Below are positions 7,734 to 15,044 of a stretch of DNA of 58,941 nt, one piece after another. The stretch is from the NCBI GenBank assembly GCA_017539565.1, contig JAFYCS010000031.1, positions 1 through 58,941 on the forward strand, read 5' to 3'. The position numbers and the translations under genes are program-made. A model generated the notes under the pieces. It was not told where the DNA came from. It was given only the letters and a program-made list of their open reading frames with translations, and made no database searches. This DNA is from Lachnospiraceae bacterium (GTDB taxonomy: Bacteria > Bacillota > Clostridia > Lachnospirales > Lachnospiraceae). Positions within the stretch are counted from its first letter, which is position 1; the number at the start of each line of letters is the position of its first letter.

Positions 7734-8177
7734 ATGCAGTTTGAAACGTTACAGAAGGACATGATCGCGGCAATGAAGGACCATAATAAGGAGCGGAAGG
7801 ATGCCATATCTTCCGTGATACAGGCGATCAAGAAAGTGGCTATTGATGAAGGTCACAGGGATGATATAGGAGAAGAGCTTGTGGATCGTGTGATCCTTAA
7901 GGAACTGAAGTCCGTTAAAGAACAGATCGATTCCTGCCCTGATGGAAGAGCGGAGCTTAAGGCAGAATACCAATTCCGTTATGATGTTATCAATGAGTAT
8001 GCACCCAGTCTTATGAGTGCCGGTGAAGTGGAGGCGCTCATCAGGGACAAGTTTGCGGAAGTGATCGCTACAAAGAATAAAGGTCAGATAATGAAGACTG
8101 TAATGCCTGAACTTAAAGGAAAGGCTGACGGAAAGGTTATAAATGAAGTAGTTGCAAAGATATGCTCTGCAGAGTAG
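7734..8177 (+). CDS. GatB/YqeY domain protein
   Basis: A 147-residue protein of the YqeY family, homologous to the C-terminal tRNA-recognition domain of GatB but made alone. Recognisable segments are MIAAMKDHNKERKDAISSVIQAIKK near the start, a central EYAPSLMSAGEVEALI, and GQIMKTVMPELKGKADGKVINEVV at the C-terminus. The family is thought to act with tRNA-dependent amidation or tRNA binding, but its exact role is not settled. AAAGGAGG lies 8 bases before the ATG. Confidence 0.9.
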   Translation: MQFETLQKDMIAAMKDHNKERKDAISSVIQAIKKVAIDEGHRDDIGEELVDRVILKELKSVKEQIDSCPDGRAELKAEYQFRYDVINEYAPSLMSAGEVEALIRDKFAEVIATKNKGQIMKTVMPELKGKADGKVINEVVAKICSAE

Positions 8178-8202
8178 CAAAAGTGCCATTAGCTGTTGCT
8201 GG

Positions 8203-8240
8203 TCCGGATAAGGCGTATGCTATATAATAGCCTTATCGGA
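8203..8240 (+). promoter_or_regulatory. Hairpin just upstream of a ribosome binding site
   Basis: TCCGGATAAGGC (8203-8214) pairs with GCCTTATCGGA (8230-8240), with one bulged G and a 15-base AT-rich loop. There is no T-run. It ends two bases before the AAGGAGG of the small membrane-protein gene at 8257 and could influence its translation or mRNA stability. Confidence 0.4.
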
Positions 8241-8256
8241 AAGGAGGTACGGCTTT

Positions 8257-8475
8257 ATGGCATATGAAGAGATAGAGATCATCGAAGAGGAAAACGGAAA
8301 GAAAAAGACGACGAAGAAGACTCATGGGATCAAGGAAACAGCTAAAGCCGGTATATCCTTCGGAACAGCTTTGGCTATGGTTATAAGCTACACGAACTGG
8401 CATTCGATACTATGGGCTATCATACATGGATTGTTCAGTTGGGGATATGTGATATATTATATCATCCGTTACTAA
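8257..8475 (+). CDS. Small membrane protein of unknown function
   Basis: A 72-residue protein with a strongly charged N-terminus (EEIEIIEEENGKKKTTKK) followed by two hydrophobic segments at about 30-45 and 50-70. AAAGGAGG precedes the ATG. I recognise no family. The charged tail is probably cytoplasmic. A strong terminator follows at 8512. Confidence 0.65.
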   Translation: MAYEEIEIIEEENGKKKTTKKTHGIKETAKAGISFGTALAMVISYTNWHSILWAIIHGLFSWGYVIYYIIRY

Positions 8476-8511
8476 TGAAAGACTCTCTTTGTTGTTATAT
8501 TACCCTTTCAG

Positions 8512-8556
8512 CCGGCTCATCTTCCTGCGGGAGATGGGCCGGTTCTCTTTTCTTCC
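8512..8556 (+). terminator. Rho-independent terminator
   Basis: CCGGCTCATCT (8512-8522) pairs with AGATGGGCCGG (8532-8542) over 11 bp including one G-T pair, followed by TTCTCTTTTCTT. It ends the YqeY/small membrane-protein transcript. Confidence 0.8.
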
Positions 8557-8688
8557 GGCAGAAAAACGCTCCGGACAGTAGCATAAATGCTAAAGGAATC
8601 TGGTTGTAAACAGATGCTGCATATAATAACATTATATTAGTAATCTACGGAAGATAATACCGTAGCCGGGATGAGAGGGGGAACACAT

Positions 8689-9063
8689 ATGTTATACTGG
8701 ATCCTGATCATAAGTGGCATTATATTTGTAATAATGTCAATATATAAAATCTATCTTCACATAAAAAGGAGCAGATGTACCTGCGAGACGGAAGGTATTC
8801 TGATCTATGCGGATGAGCGGGGAGAGTATGATCCCAGCCTCAAGAAGTATGTATCCTATTATGTGCCTGTATTTGAATACAAAATAGAGGGACAGATATA
8901 TAAGACAGAAGCACCGGAATATTCCCGGGATGCATCGGATTTTCCTTTAAGATCCGTAGGAAGAGTAGAGTATAATCCTGATGATCCAAGAGAATGTTTT
9001 ATTAACGGAAAAAAGGGAAAGGTTCTGTTCAGCTATAATGAGGGGGATGAGATCAGGGTATAG
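8689..9063 (+). CDS. DUF3592-like single-pass membrane protein
   Basis: A 124-residue protein with one N-terminal transmembrane helix (about 3-22) followed by a small soluble beta-rich domain (YYVPVFEYKIEGQIYKT, then VGRVEYNPDDPRECFIN). That layout is typical of DUF3592 proteins. ATG 8689 is preferred over ATG 8671 because GAGGGGG lies 8 bases before 8689. Function unknown. Its 3' end overlaps the convergent Nudix regulator gene by 11 bp, with no terminator between them. Confidence 0.65.
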   Translation: MLYWILIISGIIFVIMSIYKIYLHIKRSRCTCETEGILIYADERGEYDPSLKKYVSYYVPVFEYKIEGQIYKTEAPEYSRDASDFPLRSVGRVEYNPDDPRECFINGKKGKVLFSYNEGDEIRV

Positions 9064-9961
9064 AATAGAATGCCTCTGTATTGCGCCTGAAGAGTTTTGC
9101 GGGACGGTGACCCGCGCCTGAACCTGCAATCTGCGGAGTCTCAATGACAAGGGGGGCAATTTTCCTGCGGAAATTGGGAGTGAGCAGCTTTTCGCCGAGT
9201 ATGATCTCGTGGGCTTCCTGAAGACTGTATAATGTAAAGAGTTCCGGCATCAGATCGAAGACTATGCGTCCGGATTGGGTGGTGCGTTCCCGCAGGGCTT
9301 TAAGTGCCCGTACTATTATCTCAGCATGATCAAAAGCAAAACCGGCATCCTCAAGTATCTCATATTTTGTTTTTTCGTGATGTCCGGAAAAGTCCCTTGT
9401 TTCTTTTACAAGAGCAGATAGTCTGACATCATCTTTTTCCAGTTTAAGGCGGTAAAGAGTAGTTATGTTTGCGCTGTCTTTGCGAACATGTTTTTTTAAT
9501 TCCTCCTGTTCCATGCTGATACGGAACCAGGCAGCCTCCCATGCGTCTGAACCGGCACGCACATGGTAATTTCCTGCATCCACAAGCGCAAGGAAGCCCT
9601 GCGAGATGATCCATCCCCTGGGATCGCGCCCGGGACGGCTGAATACACCGAAAGGCTCCAGATAGGCGTTGTCTACGGAGGTTTCTTCCTTAAGCTCTCT
9701 GTAAGCTGTTTCTTCGATCATTTCATTTTTCCTGGCGAAGCCGCCGGGAAGGCCGTAATGATCCTTATAAGGATATCCGCCCCTGCGGATAAGCAGTATT
9801 CCCAGATACTTTTCCGGATCTTTCCGATACTCCTGCTGCTGCGGGGATGTAAGTATGGCAAAGACCGCCATATCCGCTGTAAGGGACGGGCGGTCATAAG
9901 CTGTTATATCATATTGTTTCAAAAATGCTTTCTCTTCGGCGGTCATTACATGATCTATCAT
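9053..9961 (-). CDS. NrtR-like Nudix-winged-helix transcriptional regulator
   Basis: A 302-residue protein. Residues ~28-160 form a Nudix domain (LPGGFARKNE at 71-80, REL at 88-90, KEET at 91-94). Residues ~215-302 match the winged-helix domain of the NrtR family (RIVFDLMPELFTLYSLQEA). NrtR proteins use the Nudix fold to sense ADP-ribose or related NAD metabolites and usually repress NAD genes. The box keeps its Glu/Arg residues, but the glycine after EE is Thr/Ser (EETSV), so catalysis may be lost or weak, as in many sensors. It starts one base after the PurA-like stop codon and is the last gene of a four-gene operon with paired dyads at the promoter. No NAD-synthesis gene is adjacent, so its target is probably this operon. 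Confidence 0.82.
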   Translation of the reverse strand: MIDHVMTAEEKAFLKQYDITAYDRPSLTADMAVFAILTSPQQQEYRKDPEKYLGILLIRRGGYPYKDHYGLPGGFARKNEMIEETAYRELKEETSVDNAYLEPFGVFSRPGRDPRGWIISQGFLALVDAGNYHVRAGSDAWEAAWFRISMEQEELKKHVRKDSANITTLYRLKLEKDDVRLSALVKETRDFSGHHEKTKYEILEDAGFAFDHAEIIVRALKALRERTTQSGRIVFDLMPELFTLYSLQEAHEIILGEKLLTPNFRRKIAPLVIETPQIAGSGAGHRPAKLFRRNTEAFYSIP

Positions 9962-9962
9962 A

Positions 9963-11111
9963 TCAACAGGTTTCCTTTTTTACACTGATACGGCTTTCTC
10001 CGTCTGAAATATAATCTGCGCTGATGTCTGTCATATATTCATTGACATGAGTCAGGGCTATACTCATGCGTTTATGAAAACCTTCAGGCAGTTTCATGCT
10101 GTCATAATCTTCCTTTATCCTCCGCAGGAAAGCTTTTGTATCATGCTTTCCGTAACGTATCGTTCCCTGATGAGGATTGGGAACGTTGGTCAGATCGGCC
10201 ATATCTTCATTTATCTCGGCTTTGGTACATTCTTCTCTGAAAGGGCCTGCACCATGACGTGTAAGGTATGTTCTGGTCACATAGCAGCATTCGGTATCTG
10301 CAGCCTCTCCTTTGAGATACTCGTTGATCATCTCTGCGGGATTTCTTAAGCCGGTGCTGCTGGGTGTGGTATGACAGCCGAATTCTTTGCGGGATCGGTC
10401 CAGCAAAAGTCCCTGGCCGTTTTCAAATATCAGCCTGTCATATTCCTTAAGTATATCGCCACTCCTTATGATGCAGTGAGAGAGCATCTGTCTGAAGTCA
10501 TAAATATAATTATCGATCAGACCTTCATCATCTGTAATATCTTTCCAACCTTCCGGGATCTTTCTGATGCCTGCATCATTTAGCCGTGATAACATCTGCT
10601 TACGGCATTCTCCCATGAGGAAATTACGTATCCCATTATCCGACATTTCCTGCATTTTTTCAAGACCGGGCCCCTGCCGGAGGAGTGTTTCCCATATGCC
10701 TGCGCCGCAGCTTCCGTGACGTTTATTACCTCTGTGTTCTTCCAGAAGCTGGTTGGTTATCATATCGTAAGGCGTGGTCACGGGACATTCCGGATCAACG
10801 TAGATGCAGATGTTTTTTATCCCTTTTTTGATAAGCATCTCGTATTCATCCATGAAGATCATTGGATTAACGATAAAGTAGCGGGGAAGCCAGCTGTCAG
10901 CTCCGGCAAAGCAGCCGGAGCCGAAATGGTGAAATACATGCCTTACCCCTTCGGGAGTTATAACGGTATGCCCGCGCTGGGAACCGCCGTTGCTGCAGAT
11001 AACAAGTGTGCGTAAACCTCTTGTTACAGCATCCGCTGCAAAGAAGTCGGTCATCAGCCCTTTTCCTTCATCTCCGTAATTTGCACCTATTACTATCTTT
11101 ATATCCCGCAT
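9963..11111 (-). CDS. Divergent adenylosuccinate synthetase (PurA)-like enzyme
   Basis: A 382-residue protein clearly in the PurA fold but shorter than typical PurA (~430). The N-terminal P-loop NYGDEGKG keeps catalytic D14 and K17, and GHTV supplies the general acid H48. Elsewhere it departs from PurA. The aspartate-binding TTGRxRR loop reads roughly PHQGTIRYG, the guanine-specificity TKxD motif reads THVN, and the C-terminal extension is missing. It therefore probably ligates or phosphorylates something other than IMP plus aspartate. D14 is kept, unlike phage PurZ, which carries Ser there. ATG 11111 follows AAAGGAGGTGA; the frame extends upstream without support. It lies between VWA and NrtR-like genes in one operon. 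Confidence 0.85.
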   Translation of the reverse strand: MRDIKIVIGANYGDEGKGLMTDFFAADAVTRGLRTLVICSNGGSQRGHTVITPEGVRHVFHHFGSGCFAGADSWLPRYFIVNPMIFMDEYEMLIKKGIKNICIYVDPECPVTTPYDMITNQLLEEHRGNKRHGSCGAGIWETLLRQGPGLEKMQEMSDNGIRNFLMGECRKQMLSRLNDAGIRKIPEGWKDITDDEGLIDNYIYDFRQMLSHCIIRSGDILKEYDRLIFENGQGLLLDRSRKEFGCHTTPSSTGLRNPAEMINEYLKGEAADTECCYVTRTYLTRHGAGPFREECTKAEINEDMADLTNVPNPHQGTIRYGKHDTKAFLRRIKEDYDSMKLPEGFHKRMSIALTHVNEYMTDISADYISDGESRISVKKETC

Positions 11112-11158
11112 ACCGTCACCTCCTTTTTGGGGCGCTTTACATGAACGGAAGATACCTT

Positions 11159-12022
11159 CTACCAGCATATTTCGGGTAAAGCTGCCGGAATGTTTTCCTG
11201 TCTTTTTATCTTCCCTTCGGCCTGACCGCAGACGATACGTATTATGGTATCGGCTATACCGTCAAGACCGCTGATCCTGAAATGTTCTTCATCCATAAAA
11301 TCACGCCAGCTGCGGATATAACCCTCATCGCGTCCGTTACCGTGTCTGACAAAGATGTGATAGACATCGTATTTTTCCAAAACCGTCTTATATAACGTAT
11401 TTGTTTCTACATCAGTCTGAATATTCCTTCCTGTGATCTCGCCAAGTCTTGTACCGGGCAGATAGGGATTTATACCTTCATCACCCATGGTTATGATGAT
11501 GCCTTTTTCTCCGCGCTTCCACGCATCCAGTCTGCAGTGCTCGCAGGCGAAATACCAGGCAGCCGTGTAGGATTCGTAGGAATTACCGCCTCCGCCAAAT
11601 TCGAAATAGATCTTGTCAAGCTGTTCTGCAATACGGATGTCGGATTCAAACTGTGTTACCTGCAAAGGACAGCTGTCATAAGCCAGGTCGCCTATACCCA
11701 TAACCATGAATTCAACATCTGTAAGCTTTTTATACAGTCCTGTCATGATCACGTTAAGCTGTTTAGCCACTTCCACAGCAGCCTGTCCCATGGAACCCGT
11801 TATATCCAGCGCCAGTATGACGGGGATCGTTGCGGGATGCTCCTCATTATCGCAGCACTCCCTGAAAACATCTTTTGGATCAAGTGCCGGATCCAGATAT
11901 CTGGCAGAAAACATGTCCTGGTTCCTCAGATCTCCCGCCAGGCTTCCGCTTCCGTTAACGATACGCCCCTTCTTTCTCGAATAAGTCCTGAAAGTATCCT
12001 CTCTCCATGTACCACATCCCAT
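11159..12022 (-). CDS. von Willebrand factor A domain protein
   Basis: A 287-residue cytoplasmic protein with one VWA domain at about residues 65-250. The metal-site motif is LALDITGSMG (D73, T75, S77), with a later FGGGGNSYES and a TMGDEG loop giving the distal acidic residue. VWA domains bind a divalent metal and a protein partner. There is no signal peptide or membrane helix, so it should act as an intracellular scaffold, as in MoxR-VWA and TerY-type proteins. No AAA ATPase gene is present in this operon. AGGAGG precedes ATG 12022. It lies 30 bp after the unknown protein gene and 47 bp before the PurA-like gene. Confidence 0.85.
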   Translation of the reverse strand: MGCGTWREDTFRTYSRKKGRIVNGSGSLAGDLRNQDMFSARYLDPALDPKDVFRECCDNEEHPATIPVILALDITGSMGQAAVEVAKQLNVIMTGLYKKLTDVEFMVMGIGDLAYDSCPLQVTQFESDIRIAEQLDKIYFEFGGGGNSYESYTAAWYFACEHCRLDAWKRGEKGIIITMGDEGINPYLPGTRLGEITGRNIQTDVETNTLYKTVLEKYDVYHIFVRHGNGRDEGYIRSWRDFMDEEHFRISGLDGIADTIIRIVCGQAEGKIKRQENIPAALPEICW

Positions 12023-12052
12023 AAGTGCCTCCTTTCCGGCAGTTCACTGCCA

Positions 12053-12637
12053 TCATTCTGTTTCCTGTTCAGTTTCTTTATCGTCCGCTTCATCGATCAG
12101 GTCTTCATCAAAGATCCCTTCAAAGAGACTGTCACCGGCGCCTCCGCTTAACATCAGCAGCGGCAGCAGATCAAATGGACTGTTCCTGTTATCTTTTTTC
12201 ATCATTCCGGACAGCATCATATATTTCATGATCTTTCCGGGACCTTTTCCCTTTTTAAACCCGTTGCCGAGCATGGATACCACTTTTCCGTATAAGTAGG
12301 TGTTTCCCATAAAGATATAGCGTTCAGGCAGGATCTGTTCCAGGGTGGAATCCTCGTAGTTAAGAGCGGAGATCATGTTCTTTTCGGCGGATATCACACA
12401 TTTTGGTTTTCCGTTTGCAAGGATTATGTCTCCGGGTTTTACCTTATTGGCCGGTATCACGAAGAAGAAATCTTCACCTATATCGAATACGAAATTACTG
12501 CAGTTTGTAAAACGACCGGTCTTAATGTCATAAGTTTTATACCCGCCTGAAGTCTTGATGGCGATAGCGCCGTCCATGGAAAGCCTGCACATACCGGGTG
12601 CGATCTTTCCTAACATGCCGTTAAACATTTCATTCAT
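12053..12637 (-). CDS. Unknown conserved-looking protein, first gene of the NrtR/PurA-like/VWA operon
   Basis: A 194-residue protein. The N-terminal ~115 residues look like a beta-rich globular domain (MCRLSMDGAIAIKTSGGYKTY, then FVFDIGEDFFFVIPANKVKPGDIILANG). Next comes a Gly/Lys/Met-rich stretch (GFKKGKGPGKIMKYMMLSGMM) and a hydrophobic LLPLLMLSGG. A very acidic tail closes the protein. I do not recognise the family. ATG 12637 is chosen because AGGAGGTGAT lies 7 bases upstream; the frame extends to 12664 through the dyad region. Its promoter and operators are at 12654-12719. Confidence 0.75.
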   Translation of the reverse strand: MNEMFNGMLGKIAPGMCRLSMDGAIAIKTSGGYKTYDIKTGRFTNCSNFVFDIGEDFFFVIPANKVKPGDIILANGKPKCVISAEKNMISALNYEDSTLEQILPERYIFMGNTYLYGKVVSMLGNGFKKGKGPGKIMKYMMLSGMMKKDNRNSPFDLLPLLMLSGGAGDSLFEGIFDEDLIDEADDKETEQETE

Positions 12638-12653
12638 ATGATCACCTCCTATT

Positions 12654-12676
12654 GATATTATCAAAATGATTATATC
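12654..12676. promoter_or_regulatory. Operator-like 23-bp dyad A in the leader of the NrtR/PurA-like/VWA operon
   Basis: Arms GATATTATCA and TGATTATATC flank a central AAA. Pairing is imperfect by two bases in each 10-bp arm. It lies between the predicted transcription start (~12684) and the ribosome site. Its sequence is nearly that of dyad B read on the other strand, which argues that one protein binds both. Confidence 0.7.
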
Positions 12677-12690
12677 TATCTTGTATCGTT

Positions 12691-12719
12691 ATCATATAAT
12701 CAAAATGATAATATGTCAA
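12691..12719 (-). promoter_or_regulatory. SigA promoter of the NrtR/PurA-like/VWA operon
   Basis: On the minus strand, TTGACA (12714-12719) is followed by a 17-bp spacer and TATGAT (12691-12696). This is a near-consensus promoter, almost wholly covered by dyad B. The predicted start is near 12684. Confidence 0.8.
12693..12715. promoter_or_regulatory. Operator-like 23-bp dyad B over the promoter core
   Basis: Arms CATATAATCA and TGATAATATG flank AAA. Read in reverse it matches dyad A at nearly every arm position. It fills the space between the -35 and -10 of the minus-strand promoter, so binding should block RNA polymerase. Centre-to-centre spacing to dyad A is 39 bp. The NrtR-like protein encoded at the end of the operon is the likely ligand, by inference. 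Confidence 0.7.
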
Positions 12720-12736
12720 GAGTTTTTTTCTATCAG

Positions 12737-12764
12737 TTGATAATTCGCCAAATGATGGTATAGT
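12737..12764 (+). promoter_or_regulatory. SigA-like promoter of the lipoprotein gene
   Basis: TTGATA (12737-12742), a 16-bp spacer and TATAGT (12759-12764). It fires away from the minus-strand operon; the two -35 hexamers are 17 bp apart. The leader is about 95 bases. Confidence 0.55.
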
Positions 12765-12863
12765 GGAATCGGATGAAAGCCATTAAATACAATGCTGATA
12801 TCTGTAACAAAGGGACGGCACTTTGTATTAAAAAGATAGTTATATATCAGGGGAGGAGAGATC

Positions 12864-13646
12864 ATGAGAAAGGGACTTGTAGTATTAATGATGGCCGGAG
12901 GGCTTGCGTTATCAATGCTTTCAGGCTGCGGAGATGAGCAGGATAATACCGTTGTTGAAAAAGAAAGGGGTAAAAAGGAAGATCCGGATAAAAAGGACAA
13001 GGATGATAAGAAGACCGACGCGGAAGAAGAGCCTGAAGATGATGTTACAGAGGAGGATCAGGACTGGCAGAGTAAGTACGCAGGATACTGGGCGGAAGTA
13101 GATGGTGATATGTTCCTTTCAATAGGATTTAATGATGATAGCTGGAATATATATGATATGTCTGAAGAAGGTGCCGGTCAGATATTGTCGTACGGTAATT
13201 ATACCTGTGATAAAGATTCGCTCTGTCTGTATGATTATAATGGCGACCGGATCAGCAGCATGTATGTATCAGATGAAGGACAGCTGATCGATTCAGAAGA
13301 CGGTACTGTTTTTGAATATGATCTGAACGGGATCCTGAGCCGGGAGAATGAAGAAGATTATGGCTTCGGAGGATATACTGACGAAGAACTGGAAATAAAC
13401 TCACGCTTTGAAGGAGACTGGAAGCTGGAAGATGATGATGTGGTCCTATGTATATACGATGATTATCTTTGGGCCTACTACAATGAAGCCGGTGATTTTA
13501 TGGGGGCGAATGGCGGATATAAAGTAAGCGGGGATGTTATCACTATAGAGTTTAATGAAGAGTATTATGATCTTACACTTACAGATCCCGACACACTTGA
13601 GGATCTGAGCACCGGGGAAGTCTATAAACGTATATATTTAGACTGA
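12864..13646 (+). CDS. Acidic lipoprotein of unknown function
   Basis: A 260-residue secreted lipoprotein. The signal peptide at 1-20 ends in the lipobox LSGC, with Cys21 the lipid-anchored residue. A Lys/Asp/Glu-rich linker (about 30-65) follows, then a beta-rich acidic domain with two similar halves: WAEVDGDMFLSIGF near 75 and WKLEDDDVVLCIYDD near 190. Each half is followed by a sentence such as YGNYTCDKDSLCLY or NGGYKVSGDVITIEF. This looks like a small repeated lipocalin-like beta unit. It would be displayed on the outer face of the membrane. Function unknown. Confidence 0.8.
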   Translation: MRKGLVVLMMAGGLALSMLSGCGDEQDNTVVEKERGKKEDPDKKDKDDKKTDAEEEPEDDVTEEDQDWQSKYAGYWAEVDGDMFLSIGFNDDSWNIYDMSEEGAGQILSYGNYTCDKDSLCLYDYNGDRISSMYVSDEGQLIDSEDGTVFEYDLNGILSRENEEDYGFGGYTDEELEINSRFEGDWKLEDDDVVLCIYDDYLWAYYNEAGDFMGANGGYKVSGDVITIEFNEEYYDLTLTDPDTLEDLSTGEVYKRIYLD

Positions 13647-13772
13647 AAGCAGGTGTATTTGAAAAGAATGGGGTAACACTGACAAAAGATCGAATGATCC
13701 CCATAAAAATGCTGCCGTCATCCGTATATATGACAGCTGTATATATTCTGGAAAGACGGAAAGGGGCATTAT

Positions 13773-14621
13773 ATGAAGAAAACGCTGATAATGATAGGAA
13801 TGATCACACTGCTTATGATGAGCGCCTGTGCAAAGAATGAAGGCACAGATGATACAGCTTATCCTGATGACAGAGGAACCCTGCAGGATTCACAGCAGCA
13901 GGAAGATTATAAGGATGATGACTACGATGATGGATGTGAAGACGGGAATACCGTTTATGATATTGAAAGAGTTTATACAGACGGATCATTCAGCAGGATT
14001 ATAGAAGGGGAAGAAGTTCCTGTGATAGTAATGTACGGATTGGGGGGAGAATCGGGTTATGTATCGGCTGTTTCCCAGGATCCGGACACGATAAATGAAT
14101 TTATAGAAGCATTCAGGGACTTAAGGATACAAAGCGTATTCAGTGAAGATGAAGATCCCGGATATGTGGCAGACGGTGGAGAAGACATAGTATTCGGGAT
14201 GGAGGACGGCAGCCAGGTAGCTGTCGCACTGGACGGACGCACACGTATACATACCGATGGAATGGTATTTCATCTGGAGAATACCGGGAAGCTCAGTGAA
14301 GTATGCGTGAATATGCAGGAGATGGCGTATCTTAATGAGAATGGCGGACAGCCGGGGGATGGTTATGTTGCTGTTATCCACGGTGGTGTGGGTGAGAAGT
14401 CGTACGAAACTTATATATATGAGAAAGATAAAGGTTATAAATATATAAATGTAGAATCCACTACGGTTTCATGGGGGGCGGCGCAGTGGAATCATGAAGT
14501 AACAAAGATCGGTCTGGCAGATACGAAGGAAGAAGTCCTGGGAATAGCTGCTAAACACGGAGCTGACAGCTGTGTGACTTTCCCGGGTGATAATGAAGCA
14601 CATCCGCTAAGCAGCTTTTGA
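13773..14621 (+). CDS. Acidic lipoprotein of unknown function
   Basis: A 282-residue lipoprotein. The signal peptide ends in the lipobox MSAC (Cys19), and a low-complexity acidic, Asp/Gln-rich linker spans about 25-60. The folded part contains one stretch about 100 residues long that ends in a VALDGRTRIHTDGMVFHL beta-hairpin, then a C-terminal segment (KDKGYKYINVEST, TVSWG). It shares the lipobox and acidic linker with the preceding lipoprotein but I see no clear sequence similarity in the folded part. Its role is unknown. A strong terminator follows. Confidence 0.8.
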   Translation: MKKTLIMIGMITLLMMSACAKNEGTDDTAYPDDRGTLQDSQQQEDYKDDDYDDGCEDGNTVYDIERVYTDGSFSRIIEGEEVPVIVMYGLGGESGYVSAVSQDPDTINEFIEAFRDLRIQSVFSEDEDPGYVADGGEDIVFGMEDGSQVAVALDGRTRIHTDGMVFHLENTGKLSEVCVNMQEMAYLNENGGQPGDGYVAVIHGGVGEKSYETYIYEKDKGYKYINVESTTVSWGAAQWNHEVTKIGLADTKEEVLGIAAKHGADSCVTFPGDNEAHPLSSF

Positions 14622-14634
14622 TACAGCCGGTATA

Positions 14635-14664
14635 AACACGGATCAGAGGATCCGTGTTTTTTTA
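14635..14664 (+). terminator. Rho-independent terminator upstream of the fatty-acid operon
   Basis: AACACGGATC (14635-14644), loop AGAG, GATCCGTGTT (14649-14658): a perfect 10-bp stem followed by a run of T. It separates the lipoprotein gene from the fab operon promoter. Confidence 0.9.
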
Positions 14665-14675
14665 TTCAAAAATAT

Positions 14676-14688
14676 CTTGACTTTCAAA
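14676..14688. promoter_or_regulatory. FabT-like box 1, overlapping the -35 of the fab promoter
   Basis: CTTGACTTTCAAA matches the FabT-type dyad TTTGANNNTCAAA at all but the first base. It covers the TTGACT -35 hexamer, so binding would repress transcription. FabT is a MarR repressor of fatty-acid genes in streptococci and relatives; the last gene of this operon encodes a FabT-like protein. Confidence 0.65.
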
Positions 14689-14705
14689 ATAAAATGTATT
14701 ATTGT
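14677..14705 (+). promoter_or_regulatory. Promoter of the fatty-acid operon
   Basis: TTGACT (14677-14682), 17 bp, TATTGT (14700-14705). The predicted start is near 14712, giving a leader of about 74 bases that contains FabT-like boxes 2 and 3. Confidence 0.65.
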
Positions 14706-14721
14706 ATGTAACTGCATAAAG

Positions 14722-14750
14722 TTTGAATATCAAAATACTTGGTATTCAAA
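14722..14750. promoter_or_regulatory. FabT-like boxes 2 and 3 in the fab operon leader
   Basis: Box 2 (14722-14734) is a perfect TTTGA-ATA-TCAAA dyad. Box 3 (14738-14750, CTTGGTATTCAAA) has two mismatches to the same consensus. Their centres are 16 bp apart, just downstream of the predicted transcription start, so a bound repressor would block elongation or open-complex escape. Confidence 0.7.
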
Positions 14751-14785
14751 ATAATATCACACTATCGAAGGAGAGGAGAAAGATA

Positions 14786-15019
14786 ATGTTTGAAAAACTT
14801 GTAGCGATCATCGAAGAACAGCTTAATGTGGAAGGTATAGAGATCACCATGGACAGCGATTTCAAAAAAGACCTTAACGCAGATTCACTAGACCTGTTCG
14901 AACTGGTCATGGCCCTGGAGGAGGAATTTGATGTTGAGATACCCTCTGAGAAACTTGAAAGTCTTACGACTGTAGGTTCCGTGGTTGAGTATATGAAAGA
15001 AAAAGGTATAGAGATCTGA
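14786..15019 (+). CDS. acpP: Acyl carrier protein
   Basis: A 77-residue, four-helix carrier protein with the phosphopantetheine attachment serine S34 in the motif DSLDL. It shuttles growing acyl chains between the enzymes encoded downstream. The start ATG 14786 is chosen because GGAGAGGAG lies 8-16 bases upstream and because it gives the standard ACP length; the frame is open further upstream through the operator region. The protein is acidic, as expected for ACP. It is the first gene of a nine-gene fatty-acid operon. Confidence 0.97.
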   Translation: MFEKLVAIIEEQLNVEGIEITMDSDFKKDLNADSLDLFELVMALEEEFDVEIPSEKLESLTTVGSVVEYMKEKGIEI

Positions 15020-15044
15020 AAACAGTAAAAGGAGCTCTGATGAA

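Noticed and set aside
9053-11111. PurZ-type diaminopurine synthesis from phage
   Set aside because: The catalytic Asp is kept (Ser in PurZ), and no phage DNA-replication genes, such as DpoZ-type polymerase or HD dATPase, are nearby.
11537-12151. 204-residue plus-strand frame across the VWA gene
   Set aside because: Antisense to two well-supported genes, no motif, no promoter.
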